DNA of 15,329 bases from Metaruminococcus_A sp900762715 (GTDB taxonomy: Bacteria > Bacillota > Clostridia > Oscillospirales > Ruminococcaceae). This document shows positions 1 to 6,396 of the stretch, one piece after another. The notes under the pieces are model-generated. The model was given only the letters and a program-made list of their open reading frames with translations. It searched no databases and was not told where the DNA came from. Both the position numbers and the translations under genes were made by a program. Within the stretch, counting starts at the first letter, position 1, and each line of letters opens with the position of its first letter. The stretch lies in contig DBFBLF010000013.1 of the NCBI GenBank assembly GCA_048204295.1, positions 1 through 15,329 on the forward strand, written 5' to 3'.

Positions 1-68
1 TATTATAATAAAGAAAAGTTTTCTTTGCCTTGTTTGATCATTCCATATTGTTGTTATAAAAATTGCTG

Positions 69-96
69 TTAACCGGTAAACCGGTCATTTTATACA
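69..96 (+). promoter_or_regulatory. Putative promoter/operator of the GH172 gene with tandem ACCGGT boxes
   Basis: Two ACCGGT hexamers (72-77 and 81-86) lie directly repeated 9 bp apart, between a weak -35-like TTAACC (69-74) and a -10-like TATACA (91-96) spaced by 16 bp. A repressor bound to the boxes would cover the promoter. The same palindromic hexamer occurs in the kdgT leader (about 2869). ACCGGT also occurs by chance inside the coding region, so operator status is an inference. Confidence 0.35.
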
Positions 97-115
97 AACA
101 AGTGAGGTTGTATTT

Positions 116-1147
116 ATGAATCCATTTTACCTAATTTCAAATGCCGAAACCTTTGCCTTTTCCGCCGAAAACCCTACCGGTCAAAGGGAGGGCGGTTCTC
201 GCGGCGGCGATTGTACCAAATTGCGCCCAACCGTAAAAATTAAACCGGGAGAGACTGTTGTACTGGTTGATACCGAGGGGCCTGGCACAATTCAAAGTTT
301 CTGGTTTACCGGTTATGTCGGTCACAATTTCATTCTCCGCATTTATTGGGAAGGCAGCAGCACACCATCGGTAGAAGCACCGATTTCCGCCTTTTTCGGG
401 TGTGCTTATGACGAAAACTTTAAAGATGTCGACGGGAACTATCCACTTTTGAATTCTTCTATGATTCTGGTAGCTCCGGGGCGCGGTCTTAACTGTTACT
501 GGCCAATGCCGTTTAAAAAGCACTGTAAAATCACCATGGAAAACCGAGGCAACGAGGAACACAGTCTTTTCTACATTATTACCGGTTGTCATGAAGCACA
601 GCCGGATAATATCGCCTATTTCCATGCTTCCTATCGACAGGAGCACCCCGTGCTAAAAGGGCGTTCCTACACCGTCATCGACGGAATTGAAGGAAAAGGG
701 CAGTTTGTCGGGCTTACACTTGCCTCCGGAATGAACGGGAATAACACCTGTTGGGTGGAAGGCGAGGCTCGTATGTATCTTGACGACGATCGCTACCCGT
801 CTATTCACTACACCGGAACCGAGGACTATTTCTGCGGATCTTATGCTTTCGGAAATGATATTTTATTAAAAAAATATCAAACTTACAGCGGGCTTTACGC
901 CGGCATGTATGCTATCCTCGGAAACGACCGCACCGAGACCTACAATGGTCAACAGCGCTTTTTGCTGTATCGTTTTCACATTCAGGATCCAATTCATTTC
1001 AACAAAAACTTTCGCATGACCCTCGATAATCTCGGATGGACCGGCCCCCGCTACGACGATTATACCTCTGTTGCCTATTGGTATCAGACGCTGCCTGCAG
1101 CACCGCTTAAGCCGCTGCCGTCTGACGAAGAGATGATAATGAAATAA
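116..1147 (+). CDS. GH172-family (DUF2961) glycoside hydrolase
   Basis: This 343-residue protein matches the DUF2961 family, now glycoside hydrolase family GH172, whose characterised members act on difructose dianhydride, fructofuranosides or arabinofuranosides. The core has the typical opening on a glycine-rich GGSRGGD stretch (26-32), a VDTEGPGTIQSFWFTG segment (51-66) and the signature from W213 through GEARMYLDDD to GTEDYF at 234-239. E215 and E236 are 21 residues apart, which is the spacing I recall for the two catalytic glutamates of the founding enzyme; this assignment is from memory. There is no signal peptide, so it is probably cytoplasmic. Start: GTGAGG (102-107) lies a good distance before the ATG. 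It is followed by a terminator and converges on a GNAT/KdgT operon. The sugar permease nearby suggests use of a plant or microbial oligosaccharide, but the substrate cannot be read from sequence. Confidence 0.86.
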   Translation: MNPFYLISNAETFAFSAENPTGQREGGSRGGDCTKLRPTVKIKPGETVVLVDTEGPGTIQSFWFTGYVGHNFILRIYWEGSSTPSVEAPISAFFGCAYDENFKDVDGNYPLLNSSMILVAPGRGLNCYWPMPFKKHCKITMENRGNEEHSLFYIITGCHEAQPDNIAYFHASYRQEHPVLKGRSYTVIDGIEGKGQFVGLTLASGMNGNNTCWVEGEARMYLDDDRYPSIHYTGTEDYFCGSYAFGNDILLKKYQTYSGLYAGMYAILGNDRTETYNGQQRFLLYRFHIQDPIHFNKNFRMTLDNLGWTGPRYDDYTSVAYWYQTLPAAPLKPLPSDEEMIMK

Positions 1148-1184
1148 TCTAGCTGTACTTGACGCTCGGCACAGATGTCGTTTA

Positions 1185-1229
1185 AAAAAGGAAGAAGCAC
1201 CAATGAAAACCCGGTGTTTCTTCCTTTTT
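1185..1229 (+). terminator. Rho-independent terminator shared by convergent genes
   Basis: A long stem pairs AAAAAGGAAGAAGCACC on the left with GGTGTTTCTTCCTTTTT on the right, with one mismatch, around an 11-nt loop. It ends in a T-run on the plus strand and, because the left arm starts with an A-run, also in a T-run on the minus strand. It therefore can serve both the GH172 gene (ending 1147) and the minus-strand GNAT gene (ending 1260). Confidence 0.85.
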
Positions 1230-1259
1230 ATCGTTTGCGGCCATAGTTCTTTCAAAGTT

Positions 1260-1694
1260 TCAATCAAAATATTTGCGGAATCCACAAGCCTTTGAATAAC
1301 CGATTTGCTCATAAAACACATGGGCCCCGGTGCGGTTGCATCCGGAGACCAGCATGGAATAGGCACAGCGATGATCCTTTCCCCACTGTTCTACAGTTTC
1401 AAAGAGCAAACGCCCTACGCCCTTACCACGCCATCCATCCTTTGTAATCACATTTTCTATCACCAAAAACGGACGGCATCCTTTGCAGATATCCCTGCAC
1501 AAAACACCCATGATTGATCCTACAATAGTTTTGCCCTCACAGGCAACCGCCAAAAAATAATGATCATCCTGTTCCATTTGTTCAAGCTCATTTCGCACCG
1601 CTGCCGGATCATTTTCTTCACCCTCAATCAGTTCGCGCATTAAAAACACCAGCTGATCGGCATCTTTTTGAATTGCTTTTCGTACTTTTATCAT
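1260..1694 (-). CDS. GNAT-family N-acetyltransferase
   Basis: This 144-residue protein has the GCN5-related acetyltransferase fold. The beta-strand FLVIENVIT (76-84) leads into the acetyl-CoA pyrophosphate-binding motif A, RGKGVGRLL (89-97). A C-terminal block RTGAHVFYEQIGY (121-133) is typical of the AAC/PhnO-like subgroup. It would transfer an acetyl group from acetyl-CoA to an amine of a small molecule or protein; the acceptor is unknown. The start is supported by GGAG about 9 nt upstream of the ATG. It lies 64 bp downstream of the kdgT-like gene on the same strand with no terminator between, so the two are probably co-transcribed and share the 1185-1229 terminator. Confidence 0.88.
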   Translation of the reverse strand: MIKVRKAIQKDADQLVFLMRELIEGEENDPAAVRNELEQMEQDDHYFLAVACEGKTIVGSIMGVLCRDICKGCRPFLVIENVITKDGWRGKGVGRLLFETVEQWGKDHRCAYSMLVSGCNRTGAHVFYEQIGYSKACGFRKYFD

Positions 1695-1758
1695 AAATTA
1701 TACTCCTTGTATTTATAAAGCTTTATCCGCAATAATTTATATTTTCACTACCGGTTCC

Positions 1759-2721
1759 TTAGCCCTTTCGGTCGCTTCGATTTACAACAAGCTTCGTAAT
1801 AATCGGCGTTAAGATATTTGTAAAAACAACTGCACTTGCTATTTGAGCAGTTGCAACATCAACATAAGGAAGATAGGACGAATCCAGTTCTGCCAGCATC
1901 GCCGGAATTGCCAAGGACATTGCGGCAATCCCGCAAAAACCGCTGGAGGCATGACCTCTTTGTTTCAAAAGCTTTTTTTCGATCAATAAAAGCGGCAAAT
2001 TATTACAGAGAAAGTAGAGTGCTGTAAGAGTCAACCCTTCCCCAAAAGCATAAACAACGCTTGTGAGATTGATAGAGCCTCCCAAGCAAAACCCGAGGAA
2101 CGGCAAAATGATGGTTCCGGCAGGAGCAAACAGAGTACGGATTTCAGTGTCCAAATTACCGAGAAGCATTCCTAACAAAAACGGAATAATTGACGCTAAC
2201 AGCGCCATATAATTCAGTCCCCCGCTATTTGAAAAGCTGAGAACACAAATCGGAACAGCCGGAATTGAAATCAAATTGAGAATTCCATAAGAAGCGCGGT
2301 CAATCTCATCGCCGTAGCTATCCATAAGTCCAATATAAATTGCGGGTAAAAGGCTGGTCAACGCCACTACCACCGTCACAGAAGGAAATCCAAAAACGCC
2401 TTCCTTTCCAAACAGCAGGCAATAAAGCACACCAAATCCCACCCCGAGAACCAGTTTGGCCAACGCCAACGTTCCCCCGCGTTTTAAGGTGAGTTTTATC
2501 TGGGACGGCTTAAACTGTGATCCGGAAAAAAATAAGATAAGCCCAATCAGGCACATTGTGCCCTTGCTGGAAAATGCGGCCGAAAACGGAACACCGATTT
2601 CAAGTGCCTGGGGGAAAAAGGTTGCAATTAAAGAGCCGAGGGCCAGCGGCACGATCATGAGCCCCGCCGGAACCCGTTTTACCGTTTTAAGGATTGAAAA
2701 GGTCTTTTTCAATTTCATCAT
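1759..2721 (-). CDS. kdgT: 2-keto-3-deoxygluconate permease (KdgT family)
   Basis: This 320-residue, highly hydrophobic protein matches the KdgT family, which imports 2-keto-3-deoxygluconate, an intermediate of pectin and hexuronate breakdown, by cation symport. The N-terminal VPAGLMIVPLALGS and the glycine-rich FCGIAAMSLAIPAMLAE near the C-terminus are typical, and about ten hydrophobic segments can be counted. Length fits the usual 310-330 residues. An in-frame TTG at 2736 would add five residues but has no ribosome site. The ATG pair at 2721/2718 fits family N-termini, although only a weak purine-rich AGCAGAG precedes it. A sigma-A promoter lies about 165 bp upstream, leaving a long structured leader. 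With the GNAT gene it forms a two-gene unit. No kdgK or kdgA is in the window, so the exact substrate is inferred from family alone. Confidence 0.87.
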   Translation of the reverse strand: MMKLKKTFSILKTVKRVPAGLMIVPLALGSLIATFFPQALEIGVPFSAAFSSKGTMCLIGLILFFSGSQFKPSQIKLTLKRGGTLALAKLVLGVGFGVLYCLLFGKEGVFGFPSVTVVVALTSLLPAIYIGLMDSYGDEIDRASYGILNLISIPAVPICVLSFSNSGGLNYMALLASIIPFLLGMLLGNLDTEIRTLFAPAGTIILPFLGFCLGGSINLTSVVYAFGEGLTLTALYFLCNNLPLLLIEKKLLKQRGHASSGFCGIAAMSLAIPAMLAELDSSYLPYVDVATAQIASAVVFTNILTPIITKLVVNRSDRKG

Positions 2722-2736
2722 CACTCTGCTTTTCAA

Positions 2737-2884
2737 AAATTTAGTTTGGTTGAATGCTGTTATGCTGCGCTGTTTGCAGAATCGGTGCGGTTTTGCTTTC
2801 CCGGTCCGCCGCGGCCCGTTCCATAAAGGGCCTCCGCCAAAAAGGCGGCGGAATCAAAACGCTGTTTTGACCGGTCTTTCACAC
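2737..2884 (-). promoter_or_regulatory. Long GC-rich structured leader of the kdgT-like gene
   Basis: About 150 nt of predicted 5' untranslated RNA contain a local hairpin CCGCC-loop-GGCGG (2834-2848), a GGCCC/GGGCC pair flanking it, and a longer-range CCGCCGC/GCGGCGG pairing that would exclude the local one. A palindromic GACCGGTC sits near 2868-2875. No known riboswitch class is recognised. It may be a regulatory leader, or only GC-rich sequence. Confidence 0.35.
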
Positions 2885-2890
2885 ATTAAT

Positions 2891-2919
2891 AGTATAAACG
2901 GCTTTCCTTTTTCCGTCAA
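2891..2919 (-). promoter_or_regulatory. Sigma-A promoter of kdgT-like/GNAT operon
   Basis: On the minus strand a -35 box TTGACG (2914-2919) is followed after exactly 17 bp by a -10 box TATACT (2891-2896). It starts four bases downstream of the flotillin terminator stem, so the terminator T-run almost merges into the -35 box. This gives a predicted transcription start near 2884. Confidence 0.8.
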
Positions 2920-2922
2920 ATT

Positions 2923-2948
2923 AAAAGGCCCTCCGCGGAGGGCCTTTT
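2923..2948 (-). terminator. Terminator of the flotillin operon (perfect 26-bp palindrome)
   Basis: The sequence AAAAGGCCCTCCG is followed directly by its reverse complement, giving a 26-bp perfect palindrome with A- and T-runs at its ends. It begins 14 bp past the flotillin stop codon and should work in both directions. Confidence 0.88.
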
Positions 2949-2961
2949 CGGTGTGTAATTT

Positions 2962-4374
2962 TTAATTTTTATCCGTTGACGAAATATCGACAAACTTTGG
3001 TTTATCCGGGTCTTTATCGGCTTTCTTGCCGAGAAATTCCGGAAGCTCCATCCCCGCCATCTCAAACAATTCGTTCATTGGAGGAATTGATTTCATTATG
3101 CTGGACACAAAATTCGCCGTATTGGAAGTCCCGTCTTTGCCGCCTAAACTGTCCCAGACAGTGACCTTGTCGATCTTCAGGTTCTGGATGGCCTCAACCT
3201 GGGTCTTGACCAGCTCTTCAAGCTTGTCGGCAATCATCAGCCTCATGGCGTCGTTTGCATTGCCGCCGGCGGCCGCGACAATCTGGGAAAGACCGGAGGC
3301 CTGTTTGGTAAGCATTTCCTGTACACCGCGGGCTTCCGCTTCCATCTTGGCATAGATCGCGTCCGCTTCACCTTTGGCACGGCGGCGGATCTGCTCAGCT
3401 TCGGCCTCAGCCTGAAGCTCCATTCTGCGTTTCTCAATTTCCGTTTTAACGATGATATCCGCTTCCTGCGTTGCTCTTTCACGGGCAGCACGGGCCTGCT
3501 CAGCCTCCTGCTCAGCCACATAAGCCTCCTGAAGCGCCCTTGCCGATTGGATCTTCTCAGCGGCAGTCGCGCGGCGCTGTGCATCAGCGGCTTTTTCTGT
3601 CAAGGTTGCGTTGGACTCGGCGATTTGAGCTTTCGCTTCGTTCTCGCCCTTGATCGCCTCAGAGTCAGCCAGCGAAACCTGGATCCTCTGCTCACGGTAA
3701 GCGTTCGCTTCACCAATGGCACCCGACCGGTCGGCTTCCGCAACTGAAATTTTCGCATCGTTAATAGCTTTTGCGGCCGCCTCTTTACCAAGAGCGGAAA
3801 TGTACCCGGACTCATCGGTAATATCGGTGACGTTTACGTTGATCAACCGCAAGCCGATTTTTTTGAGTTCCGACTCAACGTTGCTGGATACGGCAGCAAG
3901 GAACTTGTCGCGATCGGTGTTGATTTCCTCAATCTCCATGGTGGCAATGACAAGGCGCAGCTGACCGAAGATGATATCCTTCGCAAGCTCCTGAATTTCA
4001 CCCAGCTTCAGGCCGAGCAGGCGCTCCGCGGCGTTCTGCATAACACCGGGCTCCACCGAGATACCTACGGTAAAACGGGACGGAACGTCAATGCGGATGT
4101 TCTGCTTGGACAGGGCGTTTTTCAGGTCTACCGAAATCGAAAGCGGGGTCAAATCCAGGTATTCATACGCCTGGAGGACCGGCATGATAAACGCCGCGCC
4201 GCCATGGATACATTTGGCGCTGCGGTAGGTGCCGTCCTTATTGGAACCAACCTTACCGTAAACCACCAAAATTTTATCGGACGGGCATTTGCGATATCGG
4301 GATAAAATGACGATAACTGTGGTCAGCACCAGAACGGCGACGACCGAAACCAAAATGACTATGACTGGATCCAT
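2962..4374 (-). CDS. floT: Flotillin (SPFH-domain membrane scaffold protein)
   Basis: This 470-residue protein matches bacterial flotillin (B. subtilis FloT/YuaG type), which oligomerises in the membrane, organises functional microdomains and affects fluidity. An N-terminal hydrophobic helix (about 4-25) is followed by the SPFH/band-7 domain (about 30-190), including PGVMQNAAERLLG at 109-121. A long Ala/Glu-rich coiled-coil flotillin domain (about 200-350) has repeated AEAEAEQ-type segments and carries the oligomerisation surface. A C-terminal region with WDSLGGKDG (407-415) is the usual flotillin ending. GAGGGGGT precedes the ATG at a good distance. The gene overlaps the end of the NfeD-like gene by 16 bp, which suggests translational coupling, and a terminator follows at once. 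The NfeD-flotillin pairing is widely conserved. Confidence 0.95.
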   Translation of the reverse strand: MDPVIVILVSVVAVLVLTTVIVILSRYRKCPSDKILVVYGKVGSNKDGTYRSAKCIHGGAAFIMPVLQAYEYLDLTPLSISVDLKNALSKQNIRIDVPSRFTVGISVEPGVMQNAAERLLGLKLGEIQELAKDIIFGQLRLVIATMEIEEINTDRDKFLAAVSSNVESELKKIGLRLINVNVTDITDESGYISALGKEAAAKAINDAKISVAEADRSGAIGEANAYREQRIQVSLADSEAIKGENEAKAQIAESNATLTEKAADAQRRATAAEKIQSARALQEAYVAEQEAEQARAARERATQEADIIVKTEIEKRRMELQAEAEAEQIRRRAKGEADAIYAKMEAEARGVQEMLTKQASGLSQIVAAAGGNANDAMRLMIADKLEELVKTQVEAIQNLKIDKVTVWDSLGGKDGTSNTANFVSSIMKSIPPMNELFEMAGMELPEFLGKKADKDPDKPKFVDISSTDKN

Positions 4375-5042
4375 TGAGAAATACCCCCTCTGTTATTTGC
4401 TTTTTCGTCCGTCAGCTCTACCAAAACCGTCTGCTCGTCTATCACGCCGCAGATACGGATCAGCGCGCCGGTCTTGATTTGCTGTGCGGCCTTTGTCACC
4501 GCGTCCAGTTCCACCAGACGCTCCTGCAGCATAACCGTAACCTTCCCCTGGCCTCCTTCCCTTGGCGGGATGGGGAGATACACCTTACCAGTTTTCCCCA
4601 CCGCGTTCCTGATATCAAGGTTTCCTCTATCCTGAAGCTTTAAAGCCGCCTTGAACATATATGCAACGCCCACCAGGGCGGCCGAACCCGCGGCAAAAGC
4701 AATGACGACTGCCCAAAACGGGCCGGTATACTTGACTAAGGCCAGCCCCAGCCAGCCGCCCACCGCGAAAAACGCAACCAGGCCCCGGATGGTAAACAGG
4801 GAAAGGCCGCTGTCAGCGTCGGCGACATCGTGCATATCCACGTGACCGGCGTCCCCGGCCGAACCGGCGTCAAAATCGGTGCTGAAGTCGGTATCCAGAC
4901 CGCCGGCGTCAGCTTCCCCTCCGCCGAACCCAATACCGAACAGCAACAGGATGGATTGAATAATCAGCACCACCGTAGCCGCAATTGCGATACAGGCAAA
5001 TACCTGTTCCAGAATGGTCAGACTGTTCCACCAAGCCAGCAT
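4359..5042 (-). CDS. NfeD-like membrane protein (flotillin partner, YuaF type)
   Basis: This 227-residue protein belongs to the short NfeD-like proteins encoded next to flotillins. Hydrophobic segments lie at about 11-37, 84-103 and 107-130. They are split by an acidic Gly/Asp-rich linker (41-78), and the C-terminal part (about 140-210), from NAVGKTGKVYLPIPP on, fits the soluble OB-fold domain of NfeD. It has no serine protease ClpP-like domain, so it is the truncated NfeD1b class. AAAGGAG lies about 9 nt upstream of the ATG. It is 60 bp downstream of the DUF1836 gene and overlaps the flotillin gene, so the three form one operon. In B. subtilis the equivalent yuaF-floT operon responds to sigma-W; no sigma-W-like promoter was seen here. 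Confidence 0.9.
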   Translation of the reverse strand: MLAWWNSLTILEQVFACIAIAATVVLIIQSILLLFGIGFGGGEADAGGLDTDFSTDFDAGSAGDAGHVDMHDVADADSGLSLFTIRGLVAFFAVGGWLGLALVKYTGPFWAVVIAFAAGSAALVGVAYMFKAALKLQDRGNLDIRNAVGKTGKVYLPIPPREGGQGKVTVMLQERLVELDAVTKAAQQIKTGALIRICGVIDEQTVLVELTDEKANNRGGISQWIQS

Positions 5043-5102
5043 CTTCTATTTCTCCTTTCTTCCGCCGTATTTCTCTGTAGGCGGGTTATAGCCCGGGCCT
5101 TG

Positions 5103-5669
5103 TCATTCGCCCGAACCCTGCAGAACCCTTTCGCAAAGCCGGTCAGCCCGTTTTTTTACAATTGCCGAAGCATAATAAATCAATATGATCTCCATCCCGT
5201 TAATTAGACGTTCCCGCGCGCCGGGGAAAGGCTCCCGATAGTCGGATATCTCACCGGCGATCAGCCTGCGGAACTCCTCGGCAGAAAGAATGGTTTCGTA
5301 ATCCACCTGATCCAAGATGGCGCAAAGATAATAATAAAGCCGCGCTTCCGACACCACATTGTCCTGTTCGTTCCCAGCCTCCCCGTTAATGTAGGTGAGC
5401 AGGGCCGCAATCGTTTCAAGCTTCATGACGTCGCGCAGCATATTGATGATGATAATCCGGGCAAGATGGTCCACGCCGTAGCGCTTATCCACAGGCTTCT
5501 GAACCCATCCGCGGTTGACCCAGTTCTGGATTGCCGGCGTTTCAAGTCCGGTTATTTCGCGCACCTGGGCAAGCATCAACCCTTTGGTTACAGTACAGAC
5601 GCCGAATAAAAACTCTTCCGCGTTCTGGCCGTTTCGCTCTATGACTGTTCCGGGAAAATACGTCTTCAT
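5103..5669 (-). CDS. DUF1836 protein, MerR-like winged-helix regulator
   Basis: This 188-residue protein matches the DUF1836 family. Residues about 28-95 read as a MerR-like DNA-binding fold: a helix-turn-helix (MLAQVREITGLETPAIQNWV, 32-51), a wing with RGWVQKP...KRYG (53-64), then a helix rich in Ile/Leu. The C-terminal half is helical and may dimerise or sense a ligand. The open frame extends upstream to 5750, but the ATG at 5669 has a perfect GGAGGTG (5675-5681) and the promoter lies inside the longer version, so the short start is correct. As first gene of the NfeD-flotillin operon, behind a palindrome-bearing promoter, it is a good candidate for that operon's own regulator. The family has no settled function that I know of. 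Confidence 0.82.
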   Translation of the reverse strand: MKTYFPGTVIERNGQNAEEFLFGVCTVTKGLMLAQVREITGLETPAIQNWVNRGWVQKPVDKRYGVDHLARIIIINMLRDVMKLETIAALLTYINGEAGNEQDNVVSEARLYYYLCAILDQVDYETILSAEEFRRLIAGEISDYREPFPGARERLINGMEIILIYYASAIVKKRADRLCERVLQGSGE

Positions 5670-5696
5670 TTCGGCACCTCCTATTCCGTTGTCATG

Positions 5697-5725
5697 ATTA
5701 TAGCAAACATTCAATTGAATGTCAA
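5697..5725 (-). promoter_or_regulatory. Perfect-consensus sigma-A promoter of the DUF1836-nfeD-floT operon
   Basis: The minus strand carries TTGACA (5720-5725), a 17-bp spacer and TATAAT (5697-5702), a full match to the sigma-A consensus. The predicted start is near 5690, leaving a leader of about 20 nt before the DUF1836 ATG at 5669. Confidence 0.92.
5707..5722. promoter_or_regulatory. 16-bp palindromic operator candidate
   Basis: ACATTCAATTGAATGT is a perfect palindrome that begins inside the -35 box and fills most of the spacer of the promoter above. A protein bound here would block RNA polymerase. Since a consensus promoter would otherwise be very strong, repression is likely. The first gene of the operon encodes a helix-turn-helix protein, the obvious but unproven binder. 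Confidence 0.7.
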
Positions 5726-5777
5726 TAAGATTCCTTAGAAATTGCTGCAAAACTTTTAAAAACGTAAAACACCGGGT

Positions 5778-5960
5778 TTAGGGCCTTGTTTCCTCTTCCT
5801 TTAAATTTTCCAAAGCCACCCGGACGGCTTCTACTACAAATGCCGTAAAGGTGCACTCTTTTCCGCAGATCATCTTTTCTACTTCCTCTACAATATCATT
5901 TGGAAAGCGGATACTTTTTGATGTCGTAGGAGGAATTCGTGGGATTATATACCTTCTCAT
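5778..5960 (-). CDS. Small ribbon-helix-helix-like protein
   Basis: This 60-residue protein has the pattern of an Arc/CopG-type ribbon-helix-helix: a short beta-strand (TSKSIRFPND, 13-22), helix A (IVEEVEKMI), a turn with GKECTFT, and helix B (AFVVEAVRVALENLKEEE). Similar short proteins beginning with SIRFP are annotated in Clostridia as Arc- or YlcI-like. It may bind DNA as a dimer. The ATG is preceded by GGGGGCG five bases upstream, a poor but usable ribosome site. It lies upstream of the DUF1836 gene on the same strand with no clear terminator between, so read-through into the flotillin operon is possible. A promoter and a 25-bp inverted repeat lie upstream. No toxin partner is adjacent, so an antitoxin role is not supported. 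Confidence 0.65.
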   Translation of the reverse strand: MRRYIIPRIPPTTSKSIRFPNDIVEEVEKMICGKECTFTAFVVEAVRVALENLKEEETRP

Positions 5961-6001
5961 GCAAACGCCCCCGATCTATATTCTTAAGCTAGTATAGTGC
6001 C

Positions 6002-6031
6002 ATTATAAAACAGCTGCGATGCGCTGTGTAA
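6002..6031 (-). promoter_or_regulatory. Putative promoter of the ribbon-helix-helix gene
   Basis: On the minus strand TTACAC (6026-6031) and TATAAT (6002-6007) are separated by 18 bp. The -10 is perfect and the -35 is moderate. The start codon of the small gene is at 5960, giving a leader of about 35 nt. Confidence 0.55.
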
Positions 6032-6056
6032 TAGTGAACCCGTTTTAGGTTCACTA
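6032..6056. repeat. 25-bp inverted repeat next to the -35 box, operator candidate
   Basis: The arms TAGTGAACC (6032-6040) and GGTTCACTA (6048-6056) are perfect complements around a 7-bp spacer. The repeat abuts the -35 box of the small gene's promoter, a common place for a regulator site. It has no T-run, so it is not a terminator. Confidence 0.6.
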
Positions 6057-6355
6057 AACTTGTGTTCATAATCCCCAGCCGTCTGACGATGACATTCCCT
6101 AGCCAAAGGGGATTTGGAGCGTTCAATTAAAATACGCACCCCAAACCACGTACGATTCAAAAATTGCCCGCCGGGATTCCCTGCATCTTCCTTTTAAAAG
6201 GAGGCAGCTCATGGAGTGCGGCGGAGGATTGCCTATAAGGAACATGGCGTCTCGCGGGCAGAAAACGTTTTCCCTTTTCTCACCTTCAATGCGCGAATTA
6301 TCTTGATCGGCCACGGGCGAATCCTACCAAAGGGGGCCGTCCGTACCCCAGGCAG
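6057..6355. other. Structured, repeat-like non-coding stretch
   Basis: No convincing gene lies in these 300 bp. A 63-codon open frame on the minus strand (6123-6314) has no family resemblance. The stretch holds a palindrome TCCTTTTAAAAGGA (6189-6202) inside a CTGC/GCAG-closed hairpin, a second palindrome GAAAACGTTTTC (6261-6272), and a pairing of TGCCCGC (6165-6171) with GCGGGCA (6254-6260) that encloses the first hairpin. Two related blocks containing CCAAAGGGG occur near its ends (about 6102-6111 and 6328-6336). It looks like an interspersed, miniature-transposon-like repeat or a structured RNA. It does not match tmRNA, RNase P, SRP RNA or a riboswitch I know; a 6S-like RNA cannot be excluded. 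Confidence 0.4.
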
Positions 6356-6396
6356 AATCAAAAAACACGCTGTATAAGACAGCGTGTTTTTTGATT
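6356..6396 (-). terminator. Terminator of the YdjGHI-like operon
   Basis: An 18-bp perfect stem (6356-6373 with 6379-6396) closes a 5-nt loop ATAAG. Its core CACGCTGT/ACAGCGTG is flanked by A6 and T6 runs. The stem overlaps two bases of the TPM-gene stop codon. The symmetrical A/T runs make it potentially bidirectional. Confidence 0.9.

Noticed and set aside
137..646. Long minus-strand frame opposite the GH172 gene
   Set aside because: Shadow of a well-supported gene; no domain, start signal or codon support.
5670..5750. Upstream extension of the DUF1836 frame by 27 codons
   Set aside because: It would cover the consensus promoter and operator; the internal ATG has a perfect GGAGGTG.
5778..5960. 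Toxin-antitoxin module including the ribbon-helix-helix protein
   Set aside because: No adjacent small toxin gene is present on either side.
6123..6314. 63-codon open frame on the minus strand in the gap between the two SPFH operons
   Set aside because: No ribosome site, no family resemblance, and it runs through hairpin-rich repeat-like DNA; typical of a spurious frame in a non-coding repeat.
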